Assembly: GCA_029876055.1 (NCBI GenBank)
Contig: CM056875.1
Span: 3,869,001-3,933,000, forward strand
Origin: Madurella fahalii
Taxonomy: Eukaryota > Ascomycota > Sordariomycetes > Sordariales
Reading direction: 5' to 3'
Length of the DNA stretch: 64,000 bases
Shown: piece by piece, positions 31,413 to 43,800 of the stretch
Layout of the letters: each line of letters begins with the position of its first letter
How positions within the stretch are numbered: the stretch's first letter is position 1
Position numbers and translations under genes: made by a program
Notes under the pieces: model-generated
What the model saw: the letters and a program-made list of their open reading frames with translations, nothing else
Told to the model about the DNA's origin: nothing
Databases searched by the model: none

Positions 31413-32606
31413 TCAAGAGCGGAACCGGACACCTCGCATCGGTGGGTGTACTGGCGTGTGTGCCGGCGGAAGTACTGGCACGTGTGCCGGCGGATGTACC
31501 GGCGTGTGTGCCGGCGGAAGTACTGGCGCGTGCGCCGGAGGAGCGATCACCACAATCGGCGGTGCGTGCACCGGAACATGGGTTGCGTGCGGCGGGTGAA
31601 CGATGTTCGGTGCATTGGAAGCTTCACATCCCGGAGGCGTCACGGTGACGTGGACGGTTCGAGTCACGTGCTGACCATTCCCTACTCCTATGGGCGCGGT
31701 GAAGTTGGCTCTCTCGGTGAACGTGCTGGTGACGGTGCTGACGATTGTGCTATGGCGGATGTCGGTCTTGGTCACCACCCTGTCTCTGAACTCCGTCTTC
31801 ACTTCGACCTTGGTCACGGGAACCTTGACCACATGGGTCTGGAGGCTGACGCTGGTGACTGGAACGGTAACAACCTGCCGTTGAACATCGACCTTGGTGA
31901 CAACCTTCTCCCTGGTCTCGACTCGCGTGACAGGGACCGTGACGGGGACTGTAACGGGGACTGAGACAGGGACCGTGACAAGCTGCTTCTGGGTGTCGAC
32001 CCTGGTGATGACGGATGTGACGAACTGTCTCTGCACATCAACCTTGGTGACGGTGGATGTGACGAATTTTTCCTTGACCTCGGTCCTTGTCACGGGAACG
32101 CTGACAACCCTCTCGCTGACATCCGTCTTGGTGACCACTCTTTCCGAGACCTGGGTGCGCGTGAGCGCCACGGTGACCGGCACGGTAACAGGTACGGTGA
32201 CTGGTCTATCCACTGTTTGAACCTTGGTAACCGGCACCTCCCTAACCTCGGTCCGCGTATGCACAAGCGTGGATGTATGCGTAACTGGCACTGTTACGTG
32301 AAGTGTCTCCTTAACGGTCGTGGGGACCGTCACGCTGTGGACGACCGTGGTTGTGTGTGTCAGAGGAACAGTTACATGGACTGTTTCCCTGACGGTGGTT
32401 GGCACCGTTACGTGGACCGTATGAGCGATCGTGGTCGTGTGAGTGACCGGTACTGTGACATGGATGGTTTCCTTGACAGTGGTAGGGACGTGAACCGTAT
32501 GGACGACTGTCTGCGTGACAACTTGGGCTTGATGCGGGTCTGGAGGGCTGGCGGCTGCGGGCGCGAGGAGGACGCCCAGAGCCAGGGGCAGAGAAGTGAG
32601 GCGCAT
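31413..32606 (-). CDS. Secreted low-complexity Val/Thr-repeat protein with His/Pro-rich tandem tail
   Basis: A single exon, 397 aa from ATG 32606. The signal peptide ends about residue 20 (LLAPAAAS). Residues about 41-120 hold three degenerate repeats beginning PTTVKET / PTTVRET / PTTVKET at 41, 69 and 95, each continuing xHVTVPxTHTxT. Residues 125-300 continue with shorter VT-rich units (PVTVPVTVPV; ERVVTKTDV; KVDVQRQ at 188 and 238), with strict alternation of Val/Ile and polar residues, as expected for long beta strands. Only one Cys is seen (about 327). Residues 335-390 are His/Pro/Val-rich, with the 16-residue unit PVLPPAHTPVHPPAHV repeated. The antisense frame is also open over most of the gene because of the repeats, but lacks a signal peptide. 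I know no named family; a structural cell-wall, adhesin or metal-binding role is inference. Confidence 0.75.
   Translation of the reverse strand: MRLTSLPLALGVLLAPAAASPPDPHQAQVVTQTVVHTVHVPTTVKETIHVTVPVTHTTTIAHTVHVTVPTTVRETVHVTVPLTHTTTVVHSVTVPTTVKETLHVTVPVTHTSTLVHTRTEVREVPVTKVQTVDRPVTVPVTVPVTVALTRTQVSERVVTKTDVSERVVSVPVTRTEVKEKFVTSTVTKVDVQRQFVTSVITRVDTQKQLVTVPVSVPVTVPVTVPVTRVETREKVVTKVDVQRQVVTVPVTSVSLQTHVVKVPVTKVEVKTEFRDRVVTKTDIRHSTIVSTVTSTFTERANFTAPIGVGNGQHVTRTVHVTVTPPGCEASNAPNIVHPPHATHVPVHAPPIVVIAPPAHAPVLPPAHTPVHPPAHVPVLPPAHTPVHPPMRGVRFRS
31440..31526 (-). repeat. Tandem 48-bp coding repeat (24-bp half units)
   Basis: Within the repeat-protein gene, a 48-bp unit encoding 16 residues occurs nearly twice (residues 361-376 and 377-389), each made of two similar 24-bp halves. 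On the + strand it is seen as repeated GTGTGCCGGCGGA-type words. Such arrays commonly change copy number between strains. Confidence 0.85.
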
Positions 32607-35600
32607 CGTCGACAACTGGGAAAACGAACTCCGGGCAGAAGTCGTCTGCGGTAGTAGTAATATGGTGGCCTAGGAGGGCGAAAAGTGAACGGCTCGCGCT
32701 CAAAAGAAAGAAAGATAGACAAATAAACAATAGGGAGTAATTAAATCGACGAGTAACCTGCTCTGCTGAAGAAGTGAATGACAACTAACACAACCTGGGC
32801 CACACACCACACCTAAGATCAGGTGAATGCGGACTCGGCGATGATAGAGTTGAAGCGAAAGAGGAACGAACAACAGAATGAAAGAAAGTAGGATTTGAAT
32901 GAGAGAACGGAAAGGGAAGGAAACGCCTGGTCGATCATTGCAGCGGCGAGCCAGGAGATCAAAGCACTTTTATCGCGACTGTGATGTTTCCAGCACCGTC
33001 TTAGCTCAGGCTCGGCGGGATAGCAAGCCCCGGCACCCGGGGCTGAGGGCACTGGGCTGCAGGGGTTTGGCTGCAGGGGCTGCTGCACAACCAGAGAGTC
33101 GAGGTGCTCTGACATGCCAAGAACCCTTGAAGGTCCCTTTACCAAGTGAAAATGAGAGCTAGTACATCCATGTGTAATAACGGGGGCCTGGTTTTGGTCG
33201 CAGGACGACGCGGGATGAATACACCGTAGTACCTAAGGACCTAAGGTGCCTTAGTGGTAGCTGCGGTGAACACTGAAATCAGGTGGCCATCAAGTTATTG
33301 TAATTCACGAATGTATCCTATAGTAGGTCCTTGACTTGCAAGACCGAGTACAAAATGCTAAAGTTATTGCATGTTCCTTTGGTGAATTTCCAGCTCTTTC
33401 GGTATGTGCATGCCTGGTCTTCACTCCTCAATGTTGTATGTAATTACCTGATTATTCGGCTTCGGTTATTCGATGCTGGCCCCGGGCCCCGCTTCGAGGA
33501 CTTTTGGTGCCGCGCCCCACTATCACTCGTTGCTGCGCCTGTGGCACCGCGGGAGGAGTTCGGACGTCGCAGGGGCACAGGGGACGAGACATTGGAGGAT
33601 GTCTGGAACCCCGAGATCCGGTTTCTTGTTTCAAGAGTTTGTTTGTCTACTTGGGCCCCCTGTTTTGAGTCCGTCAGCCTTCTTTCAGTACGTAAACCCC
33701 TTGCGTCTTTTCGGGATCTTGCTTGTCAGGACGGGCCAGTTAGATAATGTACTAGACGGAAACTGGACAGTCCCTGATTTTGCCGGGCGCCCGGTGCGCT
33801 GAGCTCTTTGTGCATCGCGCATCATGGCCTCGAGTATCCCGGTATTCCAGGGATGATCACACAGCCGCGGTAGATCGGATGATTCCTTGGGTCTCTATGG
33901 GATGAGATGCCGGATTGTGATATGCTGGGCCGGCGGATTTGGCATTGTGAAGGAACCGCTCACGCCCGGCACCGAGCGCTGCGTGGACCTGGCCGTAGCC
34001 CTACCTGCCTAAAGAATGTCGTGTCCCGCTGGAGCCAACACAAGGACGGACGGCAGTGCGGCCGACCGCCGCCGCAAAATTCTCCCGATCGGTGTGCAAT
34101 ACAATACGTGCGTTTCTATGAGACAAGAGACGATGCAGGCGACTGGCACGTCAGATTCGAACAGCTGGCAACGGTGCAATCACTGCAATGGCCTGACTTT
34201 GGGGGGCCATGGCATTTTGTATAGTGCCGGGGTCCTGGTCGCCCTTTGAGACTCGGAGATGCTGCAACCGTGGGGCCAGGCAAGCGAGCCCCCCGTGCCC
34301 CACCGGCATCATCGAGCCCATGCCCCGCTGAAGGGTCCGACGACAATGCTTACTTGGAGTTGCGGTGGATGCAGCGCCGATGGCAATTGCTAAGAGCTGC
34401 AGTTTTGCCTCGGGAGCTATAGGCGCGTCTGCCCGTCTCAATCAAAGTCATTGACCAGTATTACCTGGGTACACGAGCTTGCCTCGGGGATAGAGGCTCT
34501 TCGCTCTAAGGTACAGTATCTTACTCCACGCCATGCACCCGGTGTTCCAAGAGGCCGAGACCACTTGGGACAAACAACGGTGGGGCTTGGCGAGCAGGGC
34601 TCTGCGACAACCCGTTAGCCCAATTCGACCACTTTGGTGGTCTGCCCTCGCGTCTGCATCCACGACGCTGATTGGAGCCCTGGTACGATAAGCATAAAAC
34701 AGTCATGGTTGTGCATGAAACTGCGCCCGTCTGTTGTTGTTGGCTGGAGCCGGATACCGGCGTAAAGTCCCACAATGTTTACGCGGGAAGGACTCTCTTC
34801 GGATGGAGTGCTCGGCTCAACTCAATTGGCCGAGCTGGAATTCGGTGAGACCTGACGTCTCCGGGAGGTCTCTCCTACCATCTGACATGTAATCATGCCA
34901 TTGGTAAAAGCGTCAACAAAATTGTCTCCTGAGGCGGCGTAGTAACAGGGAAATGCAAATGTAACTCACATAGTAGGACACGTGATACTATATAAAACGC
35001 GCCATCATACGTGAGCTGTTCTGGACAGAAAATCGACCTGGAGAAACATGATACCTTATTCGGGGATCTCGCGATGTCTGGTTGACTCGGCATCTAATTA
35101 AGGTAGCCACCCTTACAGTTCAAGTCATGTGCTGTACTTCGCAAGGAACTTCGCAAGGCCACCGCGTACAACAGGACCGTTGAGGTTGTAACCAATTCGG
35201 CTTGGATCACAGGTATCAAAACCTGTAAAGCGGTGGCAATAACGAGAATTGCACTTAAGATAAAATTACCTTACCTAGGTACAGAGCTACCTTACCTAAT
35301 TCCCATGACGCTAAGGATGTCGCAACCGCAACGGACAAAATCCTACACCGATAATGACCAACAACAATGCTAAAAGCCTCACAGCCCGCAAGCACTTTTT
35401 CCAAGGCGGGCGAATGGAAACAATGGGGCAGTAGGACAAGGCCCAGGAGAGCAGCTGGTGCGAGTTTCCAAGGATCCTCCGAATTTTCTGCGCCTTGATC
35501 TACTGCCCACAAAATACATACGAAAACGGATACAGCCCTTTAGTTAGTACCAAGCCGCAAGAGTTTCCCTAATATGATAAGCTATTGAGCACTACTAATC

Positions 35601-36171
35601 TGCTTAGTAACGAAGCCAAAACTAAAGGATAGCCGTTCCTTTTTTTCCCCCTCTCTTTCCTCCCTCGCTTAAACAACGCAGGCTCCTTCATATTGTTCAG
35701 TAGCACTGTATACATGGCTTGATGAGCTAGTGGAACTCCCGGCCAAGCTTGACGGCTTGGATATCCGAGACAGCACACGCGCGCAGAGTATAAGGTACCT
35801 AGTTAGTCGGTATGAGCGGTGGGGTATGTCAATCGTCCAGGGACTCTGTGTAGATATACTGCCCGGATGCAATCTGAAGTGAGGGAAAAAAAATAAAAAT
35901 AAAAAGTCCAATCAGCCCCGGCCCGGCATGTAGAGGCTAAGAACAATGGCAATGATGGTACCGGACATCCTTCCAGTAGTGTTTGTTGTCGAGGCACAGA
36001 ATGATGGCATGCAGTGGCAGTTACCTGAATTACAGCTCAGACCACCGATGCGACTACCTGCGTATTCTCCATCATGAGACTCCTTCTTCCTACGCTTAAG
36101 ATCCCAATGGCAATCCCTGATTTTGAGGGGAAGTTTGAAGAGGAGTAACAGGCTCTAGAAGAAAGGGATAG
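32607..36171. other. Long intergenic region
   Basis: About 3.6 kb between the starts of the repeat-protein gene (-) and the phospholipase C gene (+). Short open frames exist on both strands without recognisable domains, signal peptides or splice-linked partners. An A-rich tract (about 35885-35907) is visible. I see nothing else. Confidence 0.45.
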
Positions 36172-38312
36172 ATGGCCGTCTTATTCTCGCCGGGTTTCAC
36201 AATTCAGCAGGCCTCCAGCCCAGATGGCCCCACTTTAAAGACCTGCCGCGATTACACTAAGAAGGAATTGCAGCTCACCGTACCTGACTCGACTGTCAGC
36301 AACCCCGCCGCAAGGAAATCCAACCACCTTAAGGCACTCAAATCGCGCTTCCACACAAATCACCCGAATTCAACCGTGGCAACACCAGCTCCTACTATTC
36401 GGCGAAGCGCTGTTTCTTGGTCTAAATTTACGGCCATGTCGGACTCCGTGTCTATCGGGTTGTCGGCACGTATGGCCACACTAAACCCGTTCAAGTCCAA
36501 GCCAAGACGTGATGAGGATGACGAGGACAGAGGCGAGGAGATTGACTCAAACACTGTAGCTGGCGGTGGCCACAGCGCACTGCCTACCGACATCACGCAG
36601 CATCATCTCCGAGTCAGCCGTGCCCTCAAGTCATTTCTCATCCATGAGGGTGCGTTGACCGAAGGGGAGGTCGAGGACGGTTCTGAGGGGTTGCGGGCAC
36701 TGCTTGACAAGCCCCTCACCTCACCACCCGCCGAGCTTATCGATCGGTCGCACCCTCTGCCTGAGTATTACATTAGTTCTAGTCACAACACCTACCTGAT
36801 GGCCCATCAGCTGTATGGCACATCCTCGGCCGGGGCGTATGAGACGACGCTGAAAGCCGGGGCGCGGTGCATCGAGATCGACGCCTGGTAAGTGTTCCCT
36901 ACGTCATCTTTGGCACCCGCTACCGTGCCAGGTTTGTAGATAGTCGCTGATGCCCGTTGCCTAGGGACAACCCTGACGATAAAAATGAGCCCAAGGTGAC
37001 CCATGGATTCACTCTGACGTCCAACATCTCGTTCCGCAGTGTCTGCGAGACAGTACGTGATGTGGTTGACCACGAGGCCGGGATGCCATCTGTTCAAGGA
37101 TACGCGTCAGCACCAATTCTAGTGTCGCTGGAGAACCATTGCGACAACAATGGGCAGCTCCGCCTTGTTCAGATCATGAAGGAAGTGTGGGGTGACCGCT
37201 TGCTGAGCGCCCCAGTCCGTGAGAAAGGCCATGAAGAGCAGCACGGTGGTCCACACGTCCGACTTGAGGAGTTGGTTTCTAAGATTGCCGTCATCGTCGA
37301 GTACCATTTCCCGGGCGAGGTGGACAGCTCATCAGACAGCTCGGACACCTCGTCTAGCGAGTCCGAAGACGAAGAAGAGAAGCGAGCGCGCGAAGACTAC
37401 AAGGCCCGGAAGAGAGCAGCACCACCAGCGATCATCATCCCCGAACTTGCTGAACTCGGCATTTATGCTCAGTCAATCAAGCCCGGCGACGGTGTCTGGT
37501 ATGCGGATGGGGACTTCAGAGATATCCTCCCCCATCATCACCTGGTCAACATCTCCGAGACGGGGCTATCCTCGCACTTGGCGGACGTGGGCCGTGTTGC
37601 CGACATTGCTAAGCACAATGCTGAACACCTCATGCGCGTCTTTCCAAAGGGCACGCGCATCTCGTCCAGGAACCTCTCGCCCCTCCCATTCTGGTCCCTC
37701 GGCGCTCAGATCTGCGCTCTCAATTGGCAGACATTTGGGGCAAGTATGCAGCTCAACGACGCGCTTTTTGCAGGCACAGCGGGCTACGTGCTCAAGCCGG
37801 CCGCCCTTCGCGCTGGGGGCGGCGGCGTACTGCCCTCGCGCCGCCGAATTCTCCGGCTTCGCGTAGCCGGCGCCACCGACGTGCCACTGCCTCGCGGAGG
37901 CGAGGTCGACGATTTAAAGCCGTACCTGACCTGCACGCTTCTCTATCCGTGCCACGCCGGTGATGGTAGCGCGGGCGAGGTCAAGATCAAGCGGAAGACG
38001 GCGGCCTACCGCCGTAGGAGAATTCCGAGTCTGCCTCGCCTGGGACTGCTAGGCGGCGGGGGCGAGAGCCCGGAACCAACGGACCCGGTGTGGGACGAGA
38101 CTCTTGAATGGGAATTTGACGACAACGAGCTCGTCTTTGTGAGGATGCTCATCAAGAACGATGAAAACTTTTCCAGCAACCCCGTCCTGTGCGTCGCAAC
38201 CGTCCGCCTGATGTATGTAGTGTCGGGCTGGATATTTGTTCGTATGTTGGATCTGAAGGGCCGTGAGACAAAGTGCTCGCTGCTGGTGAGGTTTGATATG
38301 GAAGATGTTTAA
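36172..38312 (+). CDS. Phosphoinositide-specific phospholipase C (delta-like, X-Y-C2)
   Basis: Two exons: 36172-36887 and 36965-38312 (687 aa), intron GTAAGT...CTAG (77 nt). The enzyme splits PIP2 into IP3 and diacylglycerol at membranes. X domain: LPEYYISSSHNTYLMAHQLYG with catalytic His205, ARCIEIDAWDNP straddling the splice, and second catalytic His252 (VTHGFTLTSNISF). An acidic Ser-rich X-Y linker follows (SSSDSSDTSSSESEDEEE), then the Y domain (SLSP-like RNLSPLPFWSLGAQICALNWQTF; GYVLKP) and a C-terminal C2 domain (LRLRVAGATDVPLP...DPVWDETLEWEF). The first 140 residues are poorly conserved, with no PH domain and no clear EF-hands. Length is in the range of fungal PLCs. Confidence 0.93.
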
Positions 38313-40877
38313 AGAATGCCTGGAGGGTGGCTCGAAGGCGGATATAGCTCTCTTAGAGCGTCATAGTTTTATATCTACCTTCGGCAGGGTATTGCGTTAG
38401 AAAAGAACCTTTTCCCCATATTATTCAGTTTACTACACACAGCGGCCAGACCGAGATTATATCTAGCCGCCCAGTTCCAAGTTGATTGTCCTGCCCTTTG
38501 CAGGATGTGTCTGCGGATTGCGGATCCTCGTGAGACTCCCCATGAATCTTTGGATATACAATGTTACCAGCTTGGCGGTGAGGCATTCGCCCGGATCTCC
38601 AATCCATCTCACTTCAGAACAAAATGGTAGCCGTCATAGCCGCCAACGCCAACCTTAGCTTATCAATTCAACACTCAAGTTATGGGTTCTAGAAAGCACA
38701 ACACTGTGCTCAAATTCCTGAAGCAGCCACTTCTTAGCAATACACATTATACCATTTTCAAGACCCCCCTGAGTTGCCAATTGCGATATGACAATTCGCT
38801 GCTCAGACACCTCGTCGGCTCATCAGTTCCCTAGGCCCTTCCTTGTTTCCGATGGCTTTGGACGGGCAAAGTGGGCCTGTGCTGTTAGTCGTGCAGACCC
38901 GCAGAGAGGTTTGGGAGGCGGTCACCTCTCTTGGAGAGATCCTACACATGCTCTACGCAGAAGCTTACTGGGCCGTTTAATGGTCCCAATATAACAGCCA
39001 AGACCACCAATTTTGTCGACGGTGATGTTTTGGGCCGCGTCACAGGATCCGGCCTTGGCAATGCCGGTATATTCTGGCGAGGGTTGGTTTGGTTTCCTCC
39101 GTTCACCCAAGGAATTGCAATCTACTATAATCGTTCTCTTTTGGATGTGGCTTCTATGCTAGTAAGTTACATGTGGCTAGTCGAATACCGACACTTCGAG
39201 GTACTCATTATCATTGTCGGGATCCTCTCGGTCGAGGTACAAGGAAACCATATCCGCTCATCAGTGCTTGACTAGAAAACGTAGGCCTTCTATCATCATA
39301 GTAATTATAGTACTCGTGAGGAATTGTCATGCTGGGCCAAATCGAGGAGATGGAGCGGTTGCGGCATCTGTACGACAGGGTCAAGTCTAATTTGAAGTGG
39401 CTCGAGAAACGGAGAGATTCAAACAGCCGAGTATGCAAACTGCTTAGAGTGGGCTCATATGTGTTGCGGATGGCACGTGCAAACGAGCACTCCTCTACCC
39501 AGAGCTATACCGTACTAATTCATAAACGCTAGAGAAATGGCGGCGAGAGACGTATCATGGAAATCTAGATGGGAATGCGAGCTGCTACCGAGCGAGAGAA
39601 GCAAACCTATGGCCCCGATCTCTTTCCTGGCGAGCCCATGCCTAATACAAAGCATCCCAGGCTTTGAGAATCGCCGGCAAGTATACCAGCAATCAAACTC
39701 GCGGTAGGATGACGTCCAACCACGCGTGGATGGCGAAACCAAGAAAAATTTAATCAAACCACAGCCCCGTACAGGTTTAGCTCTGCGCTGGCTGTCATAA
39801 GTGTCGCCTCGGTTCAACGTTGATTTGCTGCCATTACCTAGACGTCCCCTGACTTGGCTGGGTAATTATCCACGAGATGCAAGGACGTCCCTCAGAGAAC
39901 ATTTTTCATCTCTTTCCATTACTATAAAGATATTTATATACATAGCATCTCTGTCTATCCATAATCTGCAGTCATCCCCTTGATATCGCTCTCTTGCCGA
40001 TTCTTCTCGTACTTTGACAACTTAAATCTGCGGCAGGGCGGTGTATGCGTACGCAGCAAGTCCCACGTATTGGGGGCTTGTAACCCGCTGTTAGTCCGGG
40101 AACGGGCTCGCGGCGAATAACACTGTGCATCCAAATGCAAGAGTGCGGCGTCTTTCTGCTACGGGGCACGTCTGCACTGAAGTGAAGATGACGATTTCTT
40201 CGGAATGGCTGGAACAGCTACAACCCTGATTCTTTATTTCGCGTTAACGTCTCCCCTATACCACCGAGAGCGGGCCTGGAGCAAGCAGGGTCGGAACCCG
40301 TGCTGGTGAGGCAAGACGACATCATAATGCCGTGGGGGGTGGGTGGGTGGGAGTGTTGAATCCGATCTAGGCCTAAGGTCCTGCCTTTAAAGCGGTTCAC
40401 TGCCAGTGCTTGTGTCCCGGTTGATTGCGTCGCATTTTGACCGGGTTGGCTACCTAAGGTTTATTTACATTACCCGATACATTGGCCGAAGATCGGGCGT
40501 CCATCGGTGCGTGGGCCGGCCCGTTCTATCATCAGTACAATCCCCCTTCGACCACTTTGAAGGCCCCAGCCCGTCTTTCATTCATTATGTTAGTTCTGCT
40601 CGGTGTGGGGTTCAACCTGGAGGTGTACCTACTAATGTCGGTGCCCAAGTTGCAATCGGCTAATGGTAGCTGTCCCGACACTTGAGTACATTCTTATTGG
40701 CCCTTACCCGTGTCTGTGCACATGATCTCGATCCCGTGACAGATGCAGAGGCAGAAATGGATCTTCACGCAGCCTGATGCCCGCCGACTCTAGACCTCTG
40801 CTCACGTTGCCAACTCCCCCTAGCTCCTAAATCAAGAACAACAAGCCCGCCGGTTCCCGGGTTTTACATCAGTCCTC
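38313..40877. other. Intergenic region
   Basis: About 2.6 kb, AT-richer, with only short frames. A G/T-rich patch (GGGGGGTGGGTGGGTGGGAG near 40333-40352) has a G-quadruplex-like spacing. No gene supported. Confidence 0.45.
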
Positions 40878-43800
40878 ATGGGTAAACATCGCAAGGAGGA
40901 AACATTTTGGGTCTGTTGCGAATGCTTAGGAGGTCCCTATAACCTTAACAGCACGCCAGCTTGCCCGGAGCCAACATGCGCATTCCACTACCGCTGTGAG
41001 AACTGCAGTGTCCAAAAGTACAGAGTTCCAGCGGAGAGGCTACCGAACTGACTGGACCAAGAACACCCCCAGGTCAAAAACGATCCGCAGCCTCAGCCAC
41101 TAGCCGCGGCGTCCCGGGCTTTTTCCGCCGATGGGATTGCTGCGACCCTCCCGGACTCCGGATACGGTACTGCCTCCATCGCTGCAGCCCCCCGTGGCGC
41201 GGCCCCTGATGATACTGCGTCTGTCAGCACTGAATATCTACCACGTAACCTGCCGGGCGATCAGGCCGAGAGTTATGTGCAAGCCTTCGCTAGACGTCTC
41301 TACGATGCCAGTGAAACAGGGGCTAAAGCCCAAAGTCCACAGCTGATCCGATTGCTCCCGGATCTACTTCGAACTTTCGCGGTTCGGTTGGCAGCGGAAG
41401 GGAAATCGTCCGAAAGCAGGACGGCAGGGGTATCCGTGAGACAAGAAAGGAGGCGAGTACCTAAAACGTCTGACAACTTTGTTTTCTCAATGTGGCACTA
41501 ATTAACTACTCTCAGCCACATCACCCAAGCCTTTGCCGCAATCACTCAGGGCGAACAACCGGGGACACCCGATGCCGACCACGCGAGCACCACCTCCGCA
41601 GACAGTCGGCCCAATACTTCTCGCTCGACGTTAGATGGAATGTCAGTTGAGGAGCTGATGGCCCGATGGGTGATTGACTCGGACGAGATTGATGACAACT
41701 CTGAATCATTCGAAATGGACGACATTGACCCCGCCTCAGGCACTGTACCCGAGCAAGATCTGGAGCCAGATAACCAATTCGATTTGAATGAGATCGAGAT
41801 GGCAAGGATTGACCATGTCACTCATATGTTATCCTACGACTGGATTAAAGGCGCAGTTCGGAACCGAGCGCTCCTCGACTACGCCCGGGCGAGCTCCCTA
41901 AGCTCGATACGGCGCATCATTTCCAACACGATGTCCAACCCCAGAGGAAGTCAGGCGCTTCAGAAACAATCTATGACAGTGGAAATGCACTGGAACCCTG
42001 TCACGCGTACAGGAGCTCAGCAGAGGTCGTGGGAAGTGCGTGGAAAGGTTGAAGTCTCTGAAGATCTATCTACTGCAGTAGGAGACTAAAGAACTGGCTT
42101 AAATACACAAAGGAAATGGTCAGGCGAGCTCACGTGATGAGCTGCTGAGCTCGGCGGTGAGAGCCGAGCTCCACAAGTGCGGTTTCCAGCGCGACAGATC
42201 CCTTTCTCTTCATTGAGCAGCAGGGATATGAAGGAAGCCACTGCCTGCTCACAGCGATTACCATCACTGGTACTAACGAGGCAAATGTTCAGCTTTTATC
42301 TTGCCTTCAATATGTAAGACAAACATGGCCGCTGGTTGGGGAAGCTGTTGCATTGGGGGTGGTCGAAGCAGTTACCTCTGTTGAGGCTATTGCTGACCTG
42401 AAGCTCCCCTCAGACGCCATTCAGAGTACGATGCCCCCTCTGGATCAAACTCTTGAGCTTGAAGGAAACGCAATATTGACTTTCGCTAGAATCTCTGTTT
42501 GACGGAACAGACATCGCCATCCAGATCCTTGAAAGCGGGCTTATCAAGGTGGACTGCAACGGACTATTTGATTCACTCACCGAGACCATCGAGATTTTGG
42601 CTTGGCTTGGCTCCGCCCTTCGGGAGTCCTCTCATCCTGAATCCATCAACAATAGCCTGCCTCGCCTGGAGTTGACCCGCAGAACGTACCCGGAGAAGCA
42701 GCCGCCCTGCTTTAAACTGTACTTCGTCGAGGAAGACGTTCTCGAAGAGTTTCTGACCAAGGAATTCTTCCAACACAAGGTTGACGACAAAGAGCCGCCC
42801 AGGGGGTGGAACAAGAATATCCTCCCTCAAGGCAATTGTTGGCAGAATCTCTTGAGGAATCCCGCGGTGTCGAAAGGATTTCCAGTTCCAATCCGACCAA
42901 CCGGGATTGAGGGCCTAGAGATATCACTTGATGCCATGATACTCCGCGTCAATGCCCCAGGCTTGACCATCTTCAACCACCGAGCAGTATTGAAGGGATA
43001 TAATGCGGCACTTATTCTCTTAGACGGGTCCCAAGATTCGGTCATGCGCTGGCACTTCATCTGTAACGAGGACGAGAACCGCCTAGTACATTCGGATCCG
43101 CGCATCTTGTCGAGTTTCCCGATGGACGGACCCGATGCCCTGGAGCGAATCCGAGCAGCGAGGCACATTCTGGGCTGGACGCCCAGCGTCCTGTACAACA
43201 TAGGTACGTGTCCCGCCCTCTGTTATGCCTTAAAACTACCGTATGCTAATGAGTGCCACCAGGCTCACCATTCGCAAATTATGACATTGGCTGGCCAAGC
43301 CTCGATTCCCCTGGGCCTGATTTAGCGATTGAGAAGATTATTCTTTCCAGCGGTCCGGAGAATTTCACGGCCGGCGCTGAGCTCTCCCTTGGCCGCAAAG
43401 ACAAATCACTGCGTATAAAGCGGGAGACGTCGGACCGGGGTTTCTTTGGATTCTTGAGCGAACTCTCCGGGTATTACGTCGTTCTGTATGATGTTCGGGA
43501 CCAGAGGGCTTGGTTGTCCAATGGGCTACACAGCCTGGTGCATCTCGTCCGAGCGTCCCTCAAGCACGACCAGGATAACGAATCCGTGGCCAAATGCGTG
43601 CTCAAGCCGTCAGATTTGCAAGACTTGGATCCTTCCCACCCACAGGCGGCCATCAAATTCCTGCAAAACCAGCAAAACCTAGAACAACCGATATTTTCCG
43701 ATCCAAGCGAAATTCACTTCGAAGAGACCACCAGTGGCGGTGCTACCATGAAAACGGAGCATCGGTTAATAAGGCGTGTGCTGCTGAAGGACCGCATCAA

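Noticed and set aside
31440..31526. Regular direct repeats considered as a CRISPR array
   Set aside because: The repeats are head-to-tail without unique spacers, lie inside a coding frame, and the genome is eukaryotic.
31335..31964. 209-codon + strand frame rich in Arg/Cys repeats
   Set aside because: Antisense shadow of the Val/Thr-repeat gene; no signal peptide or family feature, while the minus strand has both signal peptide and regular repeats.
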